NCBI GenBank assembly: GCA_963643205.1 | Contig: CAVIJJ010000001.1 | Span: 62,001-126,000 of the forward strand | DNA: 64,000 nt | Direction of reading: 5' to 3' | Source: Phil1 sp963643205 | GTDB lineage: Bacteria > Bacillota > Clostridia > Christensenellales > CAG-138 | Part shown: piece after piece, positions 1 through 9,018 of the stretch | Layout: each line of letters begins with the position of its first letter | How positions within the stretch are numbered: the first letter of the stretch is position 1 | Program-made: the position numbers and the translations under genes | The notes under the pieces: model-generated | The model's database searches: none | What the model saw: only the letters and a program-made list of their open reading frames with translations | Told to the model about the DNA's origin: nothing

Positions 1-1
1 C

Positions 2-574
2 GGCGATCACGAGAGCTACTTTACCCTGAAGGGAGCCGTAGAGCAACTGCTTGAGCAGTTTGATCTGCTGGATAAAGCGGAGTTTGCCGCCGGCGGCAGC
101 GAGTTCTATCAGCCCGGCAGAAAAGCTGTTTTGTCCGTTGAAAAGGAACAACTCGGCGAGCTTGGTGCCGTGCATCCCAATGTGCTTAAAAACTGGGGTA
201 TAGATGGGCGAGTTTATTTCGCGGAAATAAATATGAATAAGCTTATCACTCATACCGGCATAAAGCGCACGTATAAGCCCATATCAAAGTTCCCCAAGGT
301 GGCGAGAGACCTTGCCATAGTTGTGGACAATAGTGTTACCGCGGCCGAGGTCAGCCGCGTTATAGCGCAGACCAAGCTTAAAGTAATACTTGATGATATA
401 GAACTTTTCGATGTGTATCGCGGTGTGGGCATACCGGAAGGCAAGAAGAGCATGGCGTATTCATTCACCCTCAGAAGTGAGGACCATACCCTTGTTGACG
501 AAGAAATACAGGCGGCTGTGGGCAGCGTAATACGCGCCCTTGAAACACGCCTGAAGGCGCAGCTGCGTGGCTAA
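2..574 (+). CDS. pheT: Phenylalanyl-tRNA synthetase beta subunit, C-terminal part
   Basis: The open frame runs in from the left edge, so this is the 3' end of a longer gene, about 190 residues visible. The last ~95 residues match the ferredoxin-fold anticodon-binding (FDX-ACB) domain that closes bacterial PheT: a KPISKFPKVARDLA-type start, then the FDVYRG and KSMAYSFTLRS motifs. The part before it (VEKEQLGELGAVHPNVLKNW) resembles the catalytic-like core of the beta subunit. PheT pairs with PheS to charge tRNA-Phe; the FDX-ACB domain holds the tRNA anticodon stem. A strong terminator follows within 30 bases, so this is the end of its operon. An internal TTG at 131 could be mistaken for a start, but the frame is open and conserved upstream of it. 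Confidence 0.93.
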   Translation, partial: GDHESYFTLKGAVEQLLEQFDLLDKAEFAAGGSEFYQPGRKAVLSVEKEQLGELGAVHPNVLKNWGIDGRVYFAEINMNKLITHTGIKRTYKPISKFPKVARDLAIVVDNSVTAAEVSRVIAQTKLKVILDDIELFDVYRGVGIPEGKKSMAYSFTLRSEDHTLVDEEIQAAVGSVIRALETRLKAQLRG

Positions 575-599
575 AACAGAAAAATCATAGGCACATTAC

Positions 600-637
600 G
601 GGAGTTCGGAATTATTTCGAACTCCCGATTTTTGTTT
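600..637 (+). terminator. Intrinsic terminator after pheT
   Basis: A perfect 9-bp stem (gggagttcg at 600-608, cgaactccc at 618-626) with a 9-base AT-rich loop is followed by a T-rich tail (gatttttgttt). Confidence 0.9.
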
Positions 638-647
638 GGACAACGCC

Positions 648-676
648 TACAAAATACGGCAAAAATATGGTATAAT
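648..676 (+). promoter_or_regulatory. Promoter of pcrA (extended -10)
   Basis: TATAAT at 671-676 is preceded by TGG, which makes an extended -10. A weak -35 (TACAAA, 648-653) lies 17 bases upstream. It sits between the pheT terminator and pcrA. Confidence 0.65.
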
Positions 677-702
677 AATCCCGATAATATGGAAGAGGTA
701 AA

Positions 703-2934
703 ATGATGGATTTATCGGTTTTAAACGACAGGCAGCGTGAAGCGGTTGAGTGTCTTGAAGGTCCGTTGCTTGTGCTTGCGGGCGCGGGCTCGGGAAAAAC
801 AAAGGTTTTAACATATCGTATTGCCAATTTGGTTGATCATGGCGTAAAGCCGTGGAACATACTGGCGCTTACGTTTACGAATAAAGCCGCGCAGGAGATG
901 CGTGAACGCGCGTCCGTCCTTATAGGCGGCGAAGCGGACGAGGCGTGGGTAACCACGTTCCATTCGTGCTGCGTTAAAATACTCAGAATAGATTGCGATA
1001 AAATAGGCTACGAAAGGGGCTTCACCATATATGATGATGCCGACCAGATTAAAATTATATCCGATATTCTGAAAACTTTGGGTATAAGCGATAAAACCGC
1101 GCCCAAGCGCCTTATAAAAGAGAATATATCAAACGCAAAGAACAAATCTTTGGACGCGAAGAAATACATAGCCGAAAATTACAGCGACGACGGCATAACC
1201 GAAAAGGTATTCGAACGTTATCAGAATGTTCTTATGGCCGCAAACGCATTTGATTTTGACGATCTGCTTTCAAAGACGATAGAACTTTTTGAGCAGTGCC
1301 CCGAAGTGCTCGAAAAATATCAAAACAGGTTTAAGTATGTTTTGGTTGATGAGTATCAGGATACCAATATGCCGCAGTACCGGCTTGTTGAAATGCTGTG
1401 CAGAAAGCATGGCAATCTCTGCGTTGTGGGCGACGATGATCAGAGCATATACGGTTGGCGCGGAGCCGATATAAAGAATATACTTAGCTTTGAAAAAGAC
1501 TTTGAAGGTGCCAAAGTTGTGCGGCTTGAGCAAAATTATCGCTCAACCAAATATATTCTTGATGCCGCGAATGCCGTAATAAGCCATAACTCCGGCAGAA
1601 AGCCGAAAACACTTTGGACGGCGCAGGATGGCGGCGACCCAATAGAGCGCTACAGCGCGGATAATGAAAGGGACGAGGCGGCCTTTATTGCGCGAAAAAT
1701 ACTTCAGGGTGTGCAGCAGGGCGCGAGCTATGGCGATTTTGCCATACTGTATCGCACTAACGCTCAGAGCCGTGTAATTGAAAGCACCCTTGTAAACTAT
1801 GGCATACCGCATAAGGTCTTTGGCGGTGTCAGGTTCTATCAGCGCAAGGAAATAGCGGATATAATGGCTTATCTGCGCGCGATAGCCAATCCTAATGACG
1901 ATGTGGCGTTTTCGCGCATAATAAATGTTCCCCGCAGGGGAATAGGCGATAAAACCATAGATGATCTTGCCACCGCGGCGAGGCAAAGCGGGCAGTCTAT
2001 GCTTGTTACGGTGCTTAGCGGCGAAGGCTTGCCGCCTAAAACCGAACAGAAGCTGAAGAGCATAGCGGATCTGATGACCGAACTTATGACGCAAAGCATG
2101 CTGATGCCGCTTTCTGATTTCGCAAAGTACCTTGTTGAAAAAATTGAGTATCAGGCCTATTTGCTTACGGAGGATAAAAAAGGCGACGCGCTTATGCGTA
2201 TGGACAATATATCCGAGCTTATAGGCAATATGAAAGAGGTAGAGAAGGACGTACCGGAAGGTGAGAGCGCGCTCAGAGCTTTTCTTGAAAATGTCGCCCT
2301 CGTAAGCGATATAGACTCCCTTGATGAAAGCGAAGGCACAGTTGCGCTTATGACGTTGCATAGCGCCAAAGGCCTTGAATTTCCGGTCGTATTTATGGCG
2401 GGCATGGAGGAAAACGTATTTCCTACCCGCCGCGCCCGTGGCGATATGAGCAATCAGGGCCTTGAGGAGGAACGCAGGCTTTGCTACGTTGGCATAACGC
2501 GCGCAAAGCAAAAGCTTTATCTGGTAAATGCCCAAACCCGTTCCATATTCGGGGAAACAACCATAAATCGTCCCTCACGCTTTTTGGATGAGATTCCGCA
2601 GGAGCTTATGAAGGACGATAGGCCCAAGCGTGTGATACCCAGTGAGTATGAGCGCCCGGAAAAGCCGGAGGTAACATACGCGTCCATGAACGGATTCGGT
2701 ATGAAACCGCCTAAGCGTACGGTATATACGCAGCGCACCGAGCCTACCAAAACCAAGCTTAATGTTGAATACGTGCCGCTTATGCGCATTAGGCACGATA
2801 AGTTTGGCGACGGAACGATAATAGACGTTTCGGGTACCGGCGGATCAATGACAGTTACCGTTGACTTTGATATTGGTGGAAAGAAACGCTTTGCGGCTGC
2901 ATACGCACCGCTTTATCCTATAACCGAAGAATAA
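703..2934 (+). CDS. pcrA: ATP-dependent DNA helicase PcrA (UvrD/Rep family)
   Basis: A superfamily 1A 3'-5' helicase used in nucleotide excision repair, replication restart and clearing of RecA filaments. At 743 residues it has the usual length. Visible motifs: Walker A GAGSGKT at residues 27-33, motif II DEYQD near 215, motif III GDDDQSIYGWRG near 242, motif IV/V region with TLHSAKGLEF, and motif VI VGITRAK. The last ~50 residues (RIRHDKFGDGTII) match the C-terminal Tudor-like domain that contacts RNA polymerase in PcrA. Two ATGs lie in tandem (703, 706) after a gaagagg ribosome site; the first is used here. ligA follows 24 bases downstream, the common pcrA-ligA pairing of Firmicutes. Confidence 0.97.
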   Translation: MMDLSVLNDRQREAVECLEGPLLVLAGAGSGKTKVLTYRIANLVDHGVKPWNILALTFTNKAAQEMRERASVLIGGEADEAWVTTFHSCCVKILRIDCDKIGYERGFTIYDDADQIKIISDILKTLGISDKTAPKRLIKENISNAKNKSLDAKKYIAENYSDDGITEKVFERYQNVLMAANAFDFDDLLSKTIELFEQCPEVLEKYQNRFKYVLVDEYQDTNMPQYRLVEMLCRKHGNLCVVGDDDQSIYGWRGADIKNILSFEKDFEGAKVVRLEQNYRSTKYILDAANAVISHNSGRKPKTLWTAQDGGDPIERYSADNERDEAAFIARKILQGVQQGASYGDFAILYRTNAQSRVIESTLVNYGIPHKVFGGVRFYQRKEIADIMAYLRAIANPNDDVAFSRIINVPRRGIGDKTIDDLATAARQSGQSMLVTVLSGEGLPPKTEQKLKSIADLMTELMTQSMLMPLSDFAKYLVEKIEYQAYLLTEDKKGDALMRMDNISELIGNMKEVEKDVPEGESALRAFLENVALVSDIDSLDESEGTVALMTLHSAKGLEFPVVFMAGMEENVFPTRRARGDMSNQGLEEERRLCYVGITRAKQKLYLVNAQTRSIFGETTINRPSRFLDEIPQELMKDDRPKRVIPSEYERPEKPEVTYASMNGFGMKPPKRTVYTQRTEPTKTKLNVEYVPLMRIRHDKFGDGTIIDVSGTGGSMTVTVDFDIGGKKRFAAAYAPLYPITEE

Positions 2935-2958
2935 GTCTAAAGGGAGGAGCACTACGCG

Positions 2959-4965
2959 ATGAACGAACGTATGGCGCAGCTTGTCGCGCTGCTGAATGAA
3001 TATGCCGAGGCTTACTATCGCTACGATGCGCCAAAGGTAAGCGACAAGGAGTATGACGAGCTTTTTGATGAGCTTGTCGGGCTTGAAAAGGAAACAGGCG
3101 TAACTCTTGACGATTCCCCAACCAGGCGTGTTGGCTTTAAGCCGCTTGGGCAGTTTAATGAGCATAAGCATCTTGGAAGGCTTTGGAGCATGGACAAGGT
3201 GCGCTCAAAGGAAGGACTTATAGAGTGGAGCAATCGCGCCGAAAAGCTAAGGGAAGAATATAACCGGGCTAACCCCACAGCGCCCTTGCCCGAGTTCCGC
3301 TATGCGCTCGAGTATAAGTTTGACGGACTTACCATAAACCTTACCTATGACGGAGGCAAGCTTGTGCAGGCTGCAACGCGCGGCAACGGAGTGACCGGCG
3401 AAGCCATACTGCCGCAGGCCATGACTATACGCACGGTTCCGCTTACCATACCGTTCATGGGGAAAATGGAATGTCAGGGTGAGTGCTACATGCGCCTTAG
3501 TGTACTTGATAAGCTTAATAAAAGCGGTGAGGAGCAGCTGAAAAATGCCCGCAACGCCGCCGCCGGCGCATTAAGAAACCTTGACCCGGCCGTTACCGCA
3601 AAAAGAAGGCTTGATGTATGCCTTTACAGCGTTGGATACATTGAAGGCAAGGAGCTTCGCGAGCATGCCGACACGATTAATTTCCTTAAGGAAAACGGTC
3701 TGCCCACAAGCGACTTTATGGAATTCTATGATAATATAGAGGATGTATATTCCGGCATAGAGCGTGCGGAAGAGCGCAGAAGCAGTCTGGACTTCCTTAT
3801 AGACGGAATGGTAGTAAAAATAGTTGACGGGGCAACAAGGCGTGCCCTCGGCAGCACGGATAGGTTCCCGCGTTGGGCAATAGCGTTTAAGTTCGCGGCG
3901 GAGGAAACAACCACAATATTAAAGGATGTTACCTGGGAGGTTGGCAGAACCGGCAAACTTACGCCGCGCGCTCATCTTGAACCCGTGGAGCTTGCGGGAG
4001 CTACAATAAGCCACGCTACGCTGAATAACTTTGATGATATTATAAGAAAGCGCGTAGGCATAGGGTCCAGAGTGTTTATAAGGCGCAGCAACGATGTTAT
4101 TCCTGAAATAACCGGCGCCGTGCCCGACGATAAGCCCGAAAAAGAGATAGAAAAGCCTACAAGGTGCCCGGCTTGCGGAGCGCATGTGGAGCACAGGGGA
4201 GTGCATTTGTATTGCACAAATTCGCTTTCGTGCCCGCCTCAGATAGCGGCCCGCTTGGCGCACTATGCGTCGCGGGAGGCAATGGATATAGATACGTTTT
4301 CCGAAAAAACCGCGGCGGTGCTTGTGAAGGAAAAAGGACTCAAAAGCATACCGGATCTGTATGACTTGACCGAGCAGGATTATATGGAACTGTATGGCTT
4401 TAAGGATAAAAAGATCGCCAATTTGATGCAGGCTATAGAAAAAAGCAAGCATCCCGCGCTTGGCGCATTCCTGTTCGCGATAGGCATACCTAATGTCGGC
4501 TCGAAAACGGCCAGGGATATAGCAAAAAAATTCGGTACGCTTGAAGCTGTAAGAAATGCGACTTTGCAGCAGCTTACGGAAATTCCTGATGTAGGAGATG
4601 TTGTCGCGCAGGATGTTGTGGATTTCTTTAACGATGAATCCATATCCGGGCAGATAGATCGCCTCCTTGCCCACGGAGTTCAGCCCATGAACGAGGAAAC
4701 ATCGCAAGCTCCGGGACTGCTCAGCGGCAAAACGGTGGTGGTTACCGGTAGCATGGAACGCATGAGCAGAAGCGAGATTGAGTCACTTATAGCCGATCTT
4801 GGCGGCAGGGCGGCATCCTCAGTAAGCAAAAAGACAGATTTTGTAGTTGCCGGACCGGGGGCTGGAAGCAAGCTTAATAAGGCGAACGAACTGAACATAA
4901 AAGTGATGAGCGAAAATGAATTTTTTGATTATATAGGAGAAAATGATGCGGATAGGCAAGCTTGA
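2959..4965 (+). CDS. ligA: NAD-dependent DNA ligase LigA
   Basis: Seals nicks during replication and repair using NAD+. 668 residues is full length. The N-terminal Ia/adenylation domain contains the AMP-accepting lysine in KFDG (Lys120). An OB fold follows, then a four-cysteine zinc finger near residues 403-426 (CPACG, CTN, SCPPQ), helix-hairpin-helix repeats (LFAIGIPNVGSKTA, then IPDVGDVVA), and a C-terminal BRCT domain from about 590 (LSGKTVVVTGSME). An AGGGAGGAG ribosome site sits 11 bases before the ATG. The 3' end overlaps the next gene by 23 bases, so the two are translated from one message. Confidence 0.97.
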   Translation: MNERMAQLVALLNEYAEAYYRYDAPKVSDKEYDELFDELVGLEKETGVTLDDSPTRRVGFKPLGQFNEHKHLGRLWSMDKVRSKEGLIEWSNRAEKLREEYNRANPTAPLPEFRYALEYKFDGLTINLTYDGGKLVQAATRGNGVTGEAILPQAMTIRTVPLTIPFMGKMECQGECYMRLSVLDKLNKSGEEQLKNARNAAAGALRNLDPAVTAKRRLDVCLYSVGYIEGKELREHADTINFLKENGLPTSDFMEFYDNIEDVYSGIERAEERRSSLDFLIDGMVVKIVDGATRRALGSTDRFPRWAIAFKFAAEETTTILKDVTWEVGRTGKLTPRAHLEPVELAGATISHATLNNFDDIIRKRVGIGSRVFIRRSNDVIPEITGAVPDDKPEKEIEKPTRCPACGAHVEHRGVHLYCTNSLSCPPQIAARLAHYASREAMDIDTFSEKTAAVLVKEKGLKSIPDLYDLTEQDYMELYGFKDKKIANLMQAIEKSKHPALGAFLFAIGIPNVGSKTARDIAKKFGTLEAVRNATLQQLTEIPDVGDVVAQDVVDFFNDESISGQIDRLLAHGVQPMNEETSQAPGLLSGKTVVVTGSMERMSRSEIESLIADLGGRAASSVSKKTDFVVAGPGAGSKLNKANELNIKVMSENEFFDYIGENDADRQA

Positions 4966-5914
4966 TAACGATAAGCTTAACTCATTAATACTTTCTAAGT
5001 TTACCCATATACGCAGCGAGGTTCTCTGCTCTCCTCAAATAGGTGTGGACTGCGCGGCCGTTGACATGGGCGGTCGGATAGCCGTGCTGTCAACCGATCC
5101 CATAACCGCGGCAGGCAATCATATAGGAGCGCTTACAGTGCATGTAAGCTGCAATGATGCCGCTGCGGCAGGAGCTGAACCGGTAGGACTTCTTACAACC
5201 TTGCTTGTGCCGCCAACGGCAACCGAGGATGATATAGCGGCCGTTGCGGATGAACTTAGCGCCGCGGCAAAGGCGGCAAACGTAGAAATAATAGGTGGGC
5301 ATACAGAGGTTACCGATGCCGTAACGCGCATGGTAACAAATGCCGCTGTTCTGGCGAAAGCGGGGGAGAGAGGTATACTTACGCCCGGCGGAATGAAGGA
5401 CGGGGACAGTATTGTTCTTTCCAAATGGGCTTGCCTTGAGGGAACCGCTATAATCGCCGGAGATTTTTCTGGCAGGCTTGAAAGCGTAACTCCCGAGGAG
5501 ATTGAAGAAGCGCGCGGATACATAAACTATGTAAGCGTAGTCAAAGAAGGACTATTTGCTTACGCGAACGGAGCGCATGCCATGCATGACGTTACCGAAG
5601 GCGGAGTGTTTGGTGCCGCATGGGAAATGAGCGAAGCATCAAACGTAGGCATAGAAATATATCAAGATAAAGTACCTGTTAAACCGATTACGAAAAAGAT
5701 ATGCGATGAGTTTAACCTGAATCCTATGCGCCTGCTCTCAAGCGGAGCTATGCTTATTGCCTGCCCTGATGGGGAAGGACTTGTGAACGGGCTTATGAAA
5801 ATGGGAATACACGCGGCTGTGATAGGCAAGGCGTGCGGACAGGGCGTGCGCACATCGGATGGCGTGACCATAGACCCGCCGGGAGCGGATGAACTCTATA
5901 AACTCTATAAATAA
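4943..5914 (+). CDS. AIR synthase-related protein (PurM/HypE/SelD-like fold)
   Basis: 323 residues with the PurM-type ATP-binding fold: an N-terminal glycine/aspartate region (DCAAVDMGG, STDPITAAG), conserved HVSCNDAAAAGAEP, GGHTEVTDAV, and a C-terminal half with MHDVTEGGVFGAAWEM. This superfamily includes PurM, PurL, ThiL, SelD and the hydrogenase factor HypE. The sequence is closest in layout to HypE, but HypE ends in an invariant cysteine that carries the carbamoyl/cyanide group, and this protein ends GADELYKLYK with no cysteine. No hydrogenase genes are nearby. It is therefore best called an orphan AIR-synthase-like enzyme of unknown substrate. The start lies inside the end of ligA with an AGGAGA site just upstream; a second ATG at 4946 is equally possible. 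Confidence 0.85.
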   Translation: MMRIGKLDNDKLNSLILSKFTHIRSEVLCSPQIGVDCAAVDMGGRIAVLSTDPITAAGNHIGALTVHVSCNDAAAAGAEPVGLLTTLLVPPTATEDDIAAVADELSAAAKAANVEIIGGHTEVTDAVTRMVTNAAVLAKAGERGILTPGGMKDGDSIVLSKWACLEGTAIIAGDFSGRLESVTPEEIEEARGYINYVSVVKEGLFAYANGAHAMHDVTEGGVFGAAWEMSEASNVGIEIYQDKVPVKPITKKICDEFNLNPMRLLSSGAMLIACPDGEGLVNGLMKMGIHAAVIGKACGQGVRTSDGVTIDPPGADELYKLYK

Positions 5915-5950
5915 TGCTGATATTGGCGCTGTAAACCCAAACAATGGGGT

Positions 5951-5978
5951 TCAAAACAGCAGCGCGGTATGCTATAAT
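5951..5978 (+). promoter_or_regulatory. Promoter of yicC-gmk-rpoZ (extended -10)
   Basis: TGC-TATAAT (5970-5978) is an extended -10; a weak -35 TTCAAA lies at 5951-5956. The same stretch holds an inverted repeat, gcgctg (5926-5931) with cagcgc (5960-5965), and a nested aaccc/gggtt. There is no T tract, so it is not an obvious terminator; it could be an operator or incidental. Confidence 0.55.
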
Positions 5979-6011
5979 AATTAGGTTTACAGCATCAAGG
6001 AGGCTTATTAC

Positions 6012-6893
6012 ATGGTAAGCAGCATGACGGGCTTTGGCCGCGGCAAAGCCGCGCAGGACGGACGAGAGATGACGGTGGAGCTTAAAAGCGTAAATCACCG
6101 CTATTTGGATCTTTCATTCCGCATGCCAAGGCATATATCGTTTGCGGAGGATACGCTGCGCGCGGCACTGAATGACGGCTTGTCCCGCGGGCATGTTGAC
6201 GTATATGTGAATTACAGAAATACGAGAAGCGACGCCAAGGAAGTAAGGATAGACACGGCACTTCTCGGGGCATACCTTAAGTCCGTTAAGGCAGCGGCGG
6301 CCGAGCTTAGGGAAGAAAACGACATGACTCTTTCAAACGCTCTTAAACTGCCGGATGTTACCGATATTGTTGAGGCGGATGAGGACGACGAGGCCGTTAA
6401 GGCACTGGCGGTTGAGGCGGTGAATAAGGCGATTGCGGAGCTTACAACCGCAAGGCGCGGTGAAGGAGAAAGGCTTGCCGCCGATCTTACCGCAAGGCTT
6501 GCAACAGTAGAGGAGCTTAGAACCCAAATAGAGAGCAGAGCGCCCATGGTTGTTGAGGAATACAGGACCAAGCTTAATGAGCGCATAGAGGCAATGCTTG
6601 GCGGTACCGTTGAGGTTGATAAGCAAAGGCTTGCGACAGAGGTTGCGTTGTTTGCCGATAAGGCCAGTATAGACGAGGAATTGGTAAGGCTGAAGAGCCA
6701 TACCACGCAGGCTGCGGAACTGCTTAACCAAAGCGAGGCGGCCGGCAGAAGGCTGGACTTCGTGGTGCAGGAGATGAATCGTGAGTTTAATACAATCGGT
6801 TCAAAGGCAAACGATGCGGAAATAGCGAGGCTTGTTATACTGGGCAAGGCGGAGCTTGAAAAAATCCGCGAACAGGTTCAGAACATAGAGTAA
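6012..6893 (+). CDS. yloC: YicC/YloC-family endoribonuclease
   Basis: 293 residues, beginning with the family hallmark SSMTGFGRG. The middle reads MTVELKSVNHRYLDLSFRMP and the end has RRLDFVVQEMNREFNTIGSK followed by the KAELEKIREQVQNIE tail, both diagnostic of the YicC family. Members are stress-linked endoribonucleases, and Firmicutes carry the gene directly upstream of gmk and rpoZ, exactly as here. An AAGGAGG ribosome site precedes the ATG. Confidence 0.94.
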   Translation: MVSSMTGFGRGKAAQDGREMTVELKSVNHRYLDLSFRMPRHISFAEDTLRAALNDGLSRGHVDVYVNYRNTRSDAKEVRIDTALLGAYLKSVKAAAAELREENDMTLSNALKLPDVTDIVEADEDDEAVKALAVEAVNKAIAELTTARRGEGERLAADLTARLATVEELRTQIESRAPMVVEEYRTKLNERIEAMLGGTVEVDKQRLATEVALFADKASIDEELVRLKSHTTQAAELLNQSEAAGRRLDFVVQEMNREFNTIGSKANDAEIARLVILGKAELEKIREQVQNIE

Positions 6894-6907
6894 TCAGGAG
6901 TGAATAA

Positions 6908-7519
6908 ATGAGAAACAAAGGTGAGTTGTTCGTTATTTCAGGGCCTTCAGGCGTAGGCAAGGGCGTAATATGCAAGGCGCTTTTGCTTGCCGATGATAGA
7001 ATACGATTCTCCGTGTCTGCCACAACGCGGGCGCCGCGTCCCGGCGAGGAGCATGGTGTAAGTTATTTCTTCGTAACCCGCGAGGAGTTCGAGGGAATGA
7101 TACAGCGAAACGAATTGCTTGAATACATGGATGTATTCGGAATGAATTATTACGGAACCCCTAAGGCTTATATAGAAAAGCTTACATCAGAGGGTATAGA
7201 CGTTATACTTGATATAGATGTTAACGGCGCAAGAAACGTTAAAAAGCAGAGGCCCGAGGCAGTAAGCATTTTCATATTGCCGCCTTCCATGCAAACGCTG
7301 CACAACAGGCTGGTAGGCCGCGGTACGGAAACGCCGGAAGCGGTTGAAAAACGCTTTGGCAAGGCCAAGGAAGAAATATCCCATGCCACCGAATATGACT
7401 ATATAGTCGTAAACGATTCGCTGGATACGGCAATCGCGGATGTAGCCAGTATAATTAAGGCCGAAAGGCTTAAAGCATCAAGAAATGATATGGTTGAAGA
7501 ACTGTTGAAGGAGGAATAA
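6908..7519 (+). CDS. gmk: Guanylate kinase
   Basis: Phosphorylates GMP/dGMP to GDP/dGDP with ATP. 203 residues, normal length. The P-loop is GPSGVGKG (near residues 12-19); the GMP-binding segment is SATTRAPRPGEEHGVSYFF, and the lid and DILDIDVNGARNVK regions are intact. It lies between yloC and rpoZ with short gaps, a conserved Firmicutes arrangement. A ggagtg ribosome site precedes the ATG. Confidence 0.97.
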   Translation: MRNKGELFVISGPSGVGKGVICKALLLADDRIRFSVSATTRAPRPGEEHGVSYFFVTREEFEGMIQRNELLEYMDVFGMNYYGTPKAYIEKLTSEGIDVILDIDVNGARNVKKQRPEAVSIFILPPSMQTLHNRLVGRGTETPEAVEKRFGKAKEEISHATEYDYIVVNDSLDTAIADVASIIKAERLKASRNDMVEELLKEE

Positions 7520-7524
7520 ATACC

Positions 7525-7719
7525 ATGATGAACAAACCGTCTATCATAGACCTTCAGAAAAAGGTAAACTGCCGCTATATGCTTGTTTCCATAGTGGCAA
7601 AGCGCGCGCGCCAGCTTGTTGGGCAGGATGAGCTGCTGAATAACCAAAAGGCTGTTTCATACGCGGTAAACGAGCTTAACAATGACGAGCTTGAAATAAC
7701 CTACCCCGAAGAGCAGTAA
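7525..7719 (+). CDS. rpoZ: RNA polymerase omega subunit
   Basis: A 64-residue protein with the omega signature: KPSIIDLQKKVNCRYMLV, then VAKRARQL. The subunit helps fold and assemble the beta' chain of RNA polymerase. Start ATG at 7525 (a second ATG directly after), with GAAGGAGG ending the upstream gmk gene. It is last in the operon; a strong bidirectional terminator follows. Confidence 0.93.
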   Translation: MMNKPSIIDLQKKVNCRYMLVSIVAKRARQLVGQDELLNNQKAVSYAVNELNNDELEITYPEEQ

Positions 7720-7730
7720 AAGCAAAAATC

Positions 7731-7760
7731 AAAGCGCCCGCATTCAGCGGGCGCTTTTCC
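7731..7760. terminator. Bidirectional terminator between rpoZ and glycerate kinase
   Basis: An 8-bp GC stem, gcgcccgc (7734-7741) and gcgggcgc (7747-7754), is flanked by A tracts on the left and T tracts on the right. It can therefore stop transcription from both convergent genes. Confidence 0.9.
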
Positions 7761-7766
7761 CTTATC

Positions 7767-8891
7767 TTAAGCTTTAGTGGTTTTTAGAGCGCGTATTATG
7801 TTTTCTACGGTTGCTTCCATGTCTCCTTTGGCGCGCTGCCGCATGAGCTTCTTTTCCAAGGCTACTCTGTTAATACTGAATACGGCCGTTAGCCCCACGT
7901 CATAGGCCGGTTCGATTCCGTCCGCTATGTCTCCAACAACGGCTATTGTGGGTACTCCGCATTTATGCGCTCGTTTTGCAACGCCTATAACGGTTTTGCC
8001 GTGCATACTTTGCGGGTCAATACGTCCCTCACCCGTAAGAACAAGATTCGCGCCGGAAAGCATGGATTCAAAGTTTATAATATCCAATAAACCCTCTATA
8101 CCCATCTGTATTTTGCCTGAAAAGAAAACCATCATGCCAAACCCCATGCCGCCTGCCGCGCCGGATGAGGGAGCATCGGCCAAATTCTTTTTGCCGGATA
8201 CATCCGCCAAATGCTCTAAACCTGCGTCAAGGCGCGCTATCATTGCCGCACCGGCACCCTTTTGCGGACCGAATACATTTGCCGCGCCGGATTCACCTAA
8301 AAGCGGGTTATCCACGTCGCACATAGCAGTAATCTCAACGCGCTTAAGGATTGGATTAAGACTTGTATAATCTACTTTATCAATATCTTTAAGTGTTTTC
8401 CCGACTGGGGTAAAGCGCTGCCCGTCCTTATTATAAAATCCTATGCCTGCTGCCGCAGCGGCTCCGCAGCCGCCGTCATTTGTGGCGCTGCCGCCAAGCC
8501 CTATAATTATTCGTTTCGCGCCGGCGTTTGCCGCGTCGCACATCAGTTCTCCAATGCCGTAGGTTGTGGTTATCTCAGGATTCTTGTTGCCGTATACAAG
8601 CGGAAGACCGGCGCAGGATGCGGTTTCTATTATGGCTGTACCGTCGGAAGTAATACCGTAGGAACAATCCAGTTTCTCAAAATGCGGGCCTGTTACCGTT
8701 GCCGTGCGGCGTTTGCCGCCAAGGGCAGAAAGAAAAGCGTCTACTGTGCCTTCGCCGCCGTCGGCAATGGGAACGGATATAACATCGGCACCTTTGTCAA
8801 CCTTTTTTATGGCGCGCTTCATTATTTCGCATATCTCCTGCGAGGTCATTGTACCTTTGAAGGAGTCGGGAGCAAGAATATATTTAGACAT
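7767..8891 (-). CDS. Glycerate 2-kinase (GarK/GlxK family)
   Basis: 374 residues, typical of the GlxK/GarK glycerate kinase family, which phosphorylates D-glycerate (usually to 2-phosphoglycerate) with ATP and so feeds glycolysis. The start reads KYILAPDSFKGTMTSQEICEIM, followed by PIADGGEGTVDAFL, then IIGLGGSATNDGGCGAAAA and the late motif GEGRIDPQSMHGKTVIGVAKRA; all are family landmarks. It is a single-gene unit with its own divergent promoter and an aaggag ribosome site. No partner genes of glycerate or tartronate metabolism are adjacent, so the physiological source of glycerate is not evident. Confidence 0.95.
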   Translation of the reverse strand: MSKYILAPDSFKGTMTSQEICEIMKRAIKKVDKGADVISVPIADGGEGTVDAFLSALGGKRRTATVTGPHFEKLDCSYGITSDGTAIIETASCAGLPLVYGNKNPEITTTYGIGELMCDAANAGAKRIIIGLGGSATNDGGCGAAAAAGIGFYNKDGQRFTPVGKTLKDIDKVDYTSLNPILKRVEITAMCDVDNPLLGESGAANVFGPQKGAGAAMIARLDAGLEHLADVSGKKNLADAPSSGAAGGMGFGMMVFFSGKIQMGIEGLLDIINFESMLSGANLVLTGEGRIDPQSMHGKTVIGVAKRAHKCGVPTIAVVGDIADGIEPAYDVGLTAVFSINRVALEKKLMRQRAKGDMEATVENIIRALKTTKA

Positions 8892-8919
8892 AAAAATTCT
8901 CCTTTAATAACTGAACCTT

Positions 8920-8948
8920 ATTATATCAAAACAGCTCCTCATAAACAA
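8920..8948 (-). promoter_or_regulatory. Promoter of glycerate kinase (extended -10)
   Basis: On the minus strand, TTGTTT (8943-8948) is followed after 17 bases by TATAAT (8920-8925), preceded by TGA. Confidence 0.65.
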
Positions 8949-9002
8949 ATAAATTGATAATCGTATGGACAATATGAACCCAAAATGGTAACATACCTGC
9001 TG

Positions 9003-9008
9003 TACAAT
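9003..9008 (+). promoter_or_regulatory. Probable -10 of the folT riboswitch transcript
   Basis: TACAAT lies about 11 bases before the aptamer begins, which fits a start site just upstream of the riboswitch. No convincing -35 hexamer is visible at 16-18 bases. Confidence 0.4.
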
Positions 9009-9018
9009 ATAAACAAAA

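Noticed and set aside
1543..2535. Long minus-strand open frame opposite pcrA
   Set aside because: It is antisense to a clearly conserved helicase, has no ribosome site, and its composition (rich in Arg, Tyr, His, Ile) is that of a shadow frame.
3919..4707. Long minus-strand open frame opposite ligA
   Set aside because: Shadow of the ligase; no family features and no start signal.
4943..5914. Calling this gene hypE
   Set aside because: The essential C-terminal cysteine is missing and there are no hydrogenase maturation neighbours.
7927..8370. Plus-strand open frame inside the glycerate kinase
   Set aside because: Antisense to a full-length conserved enzyme.
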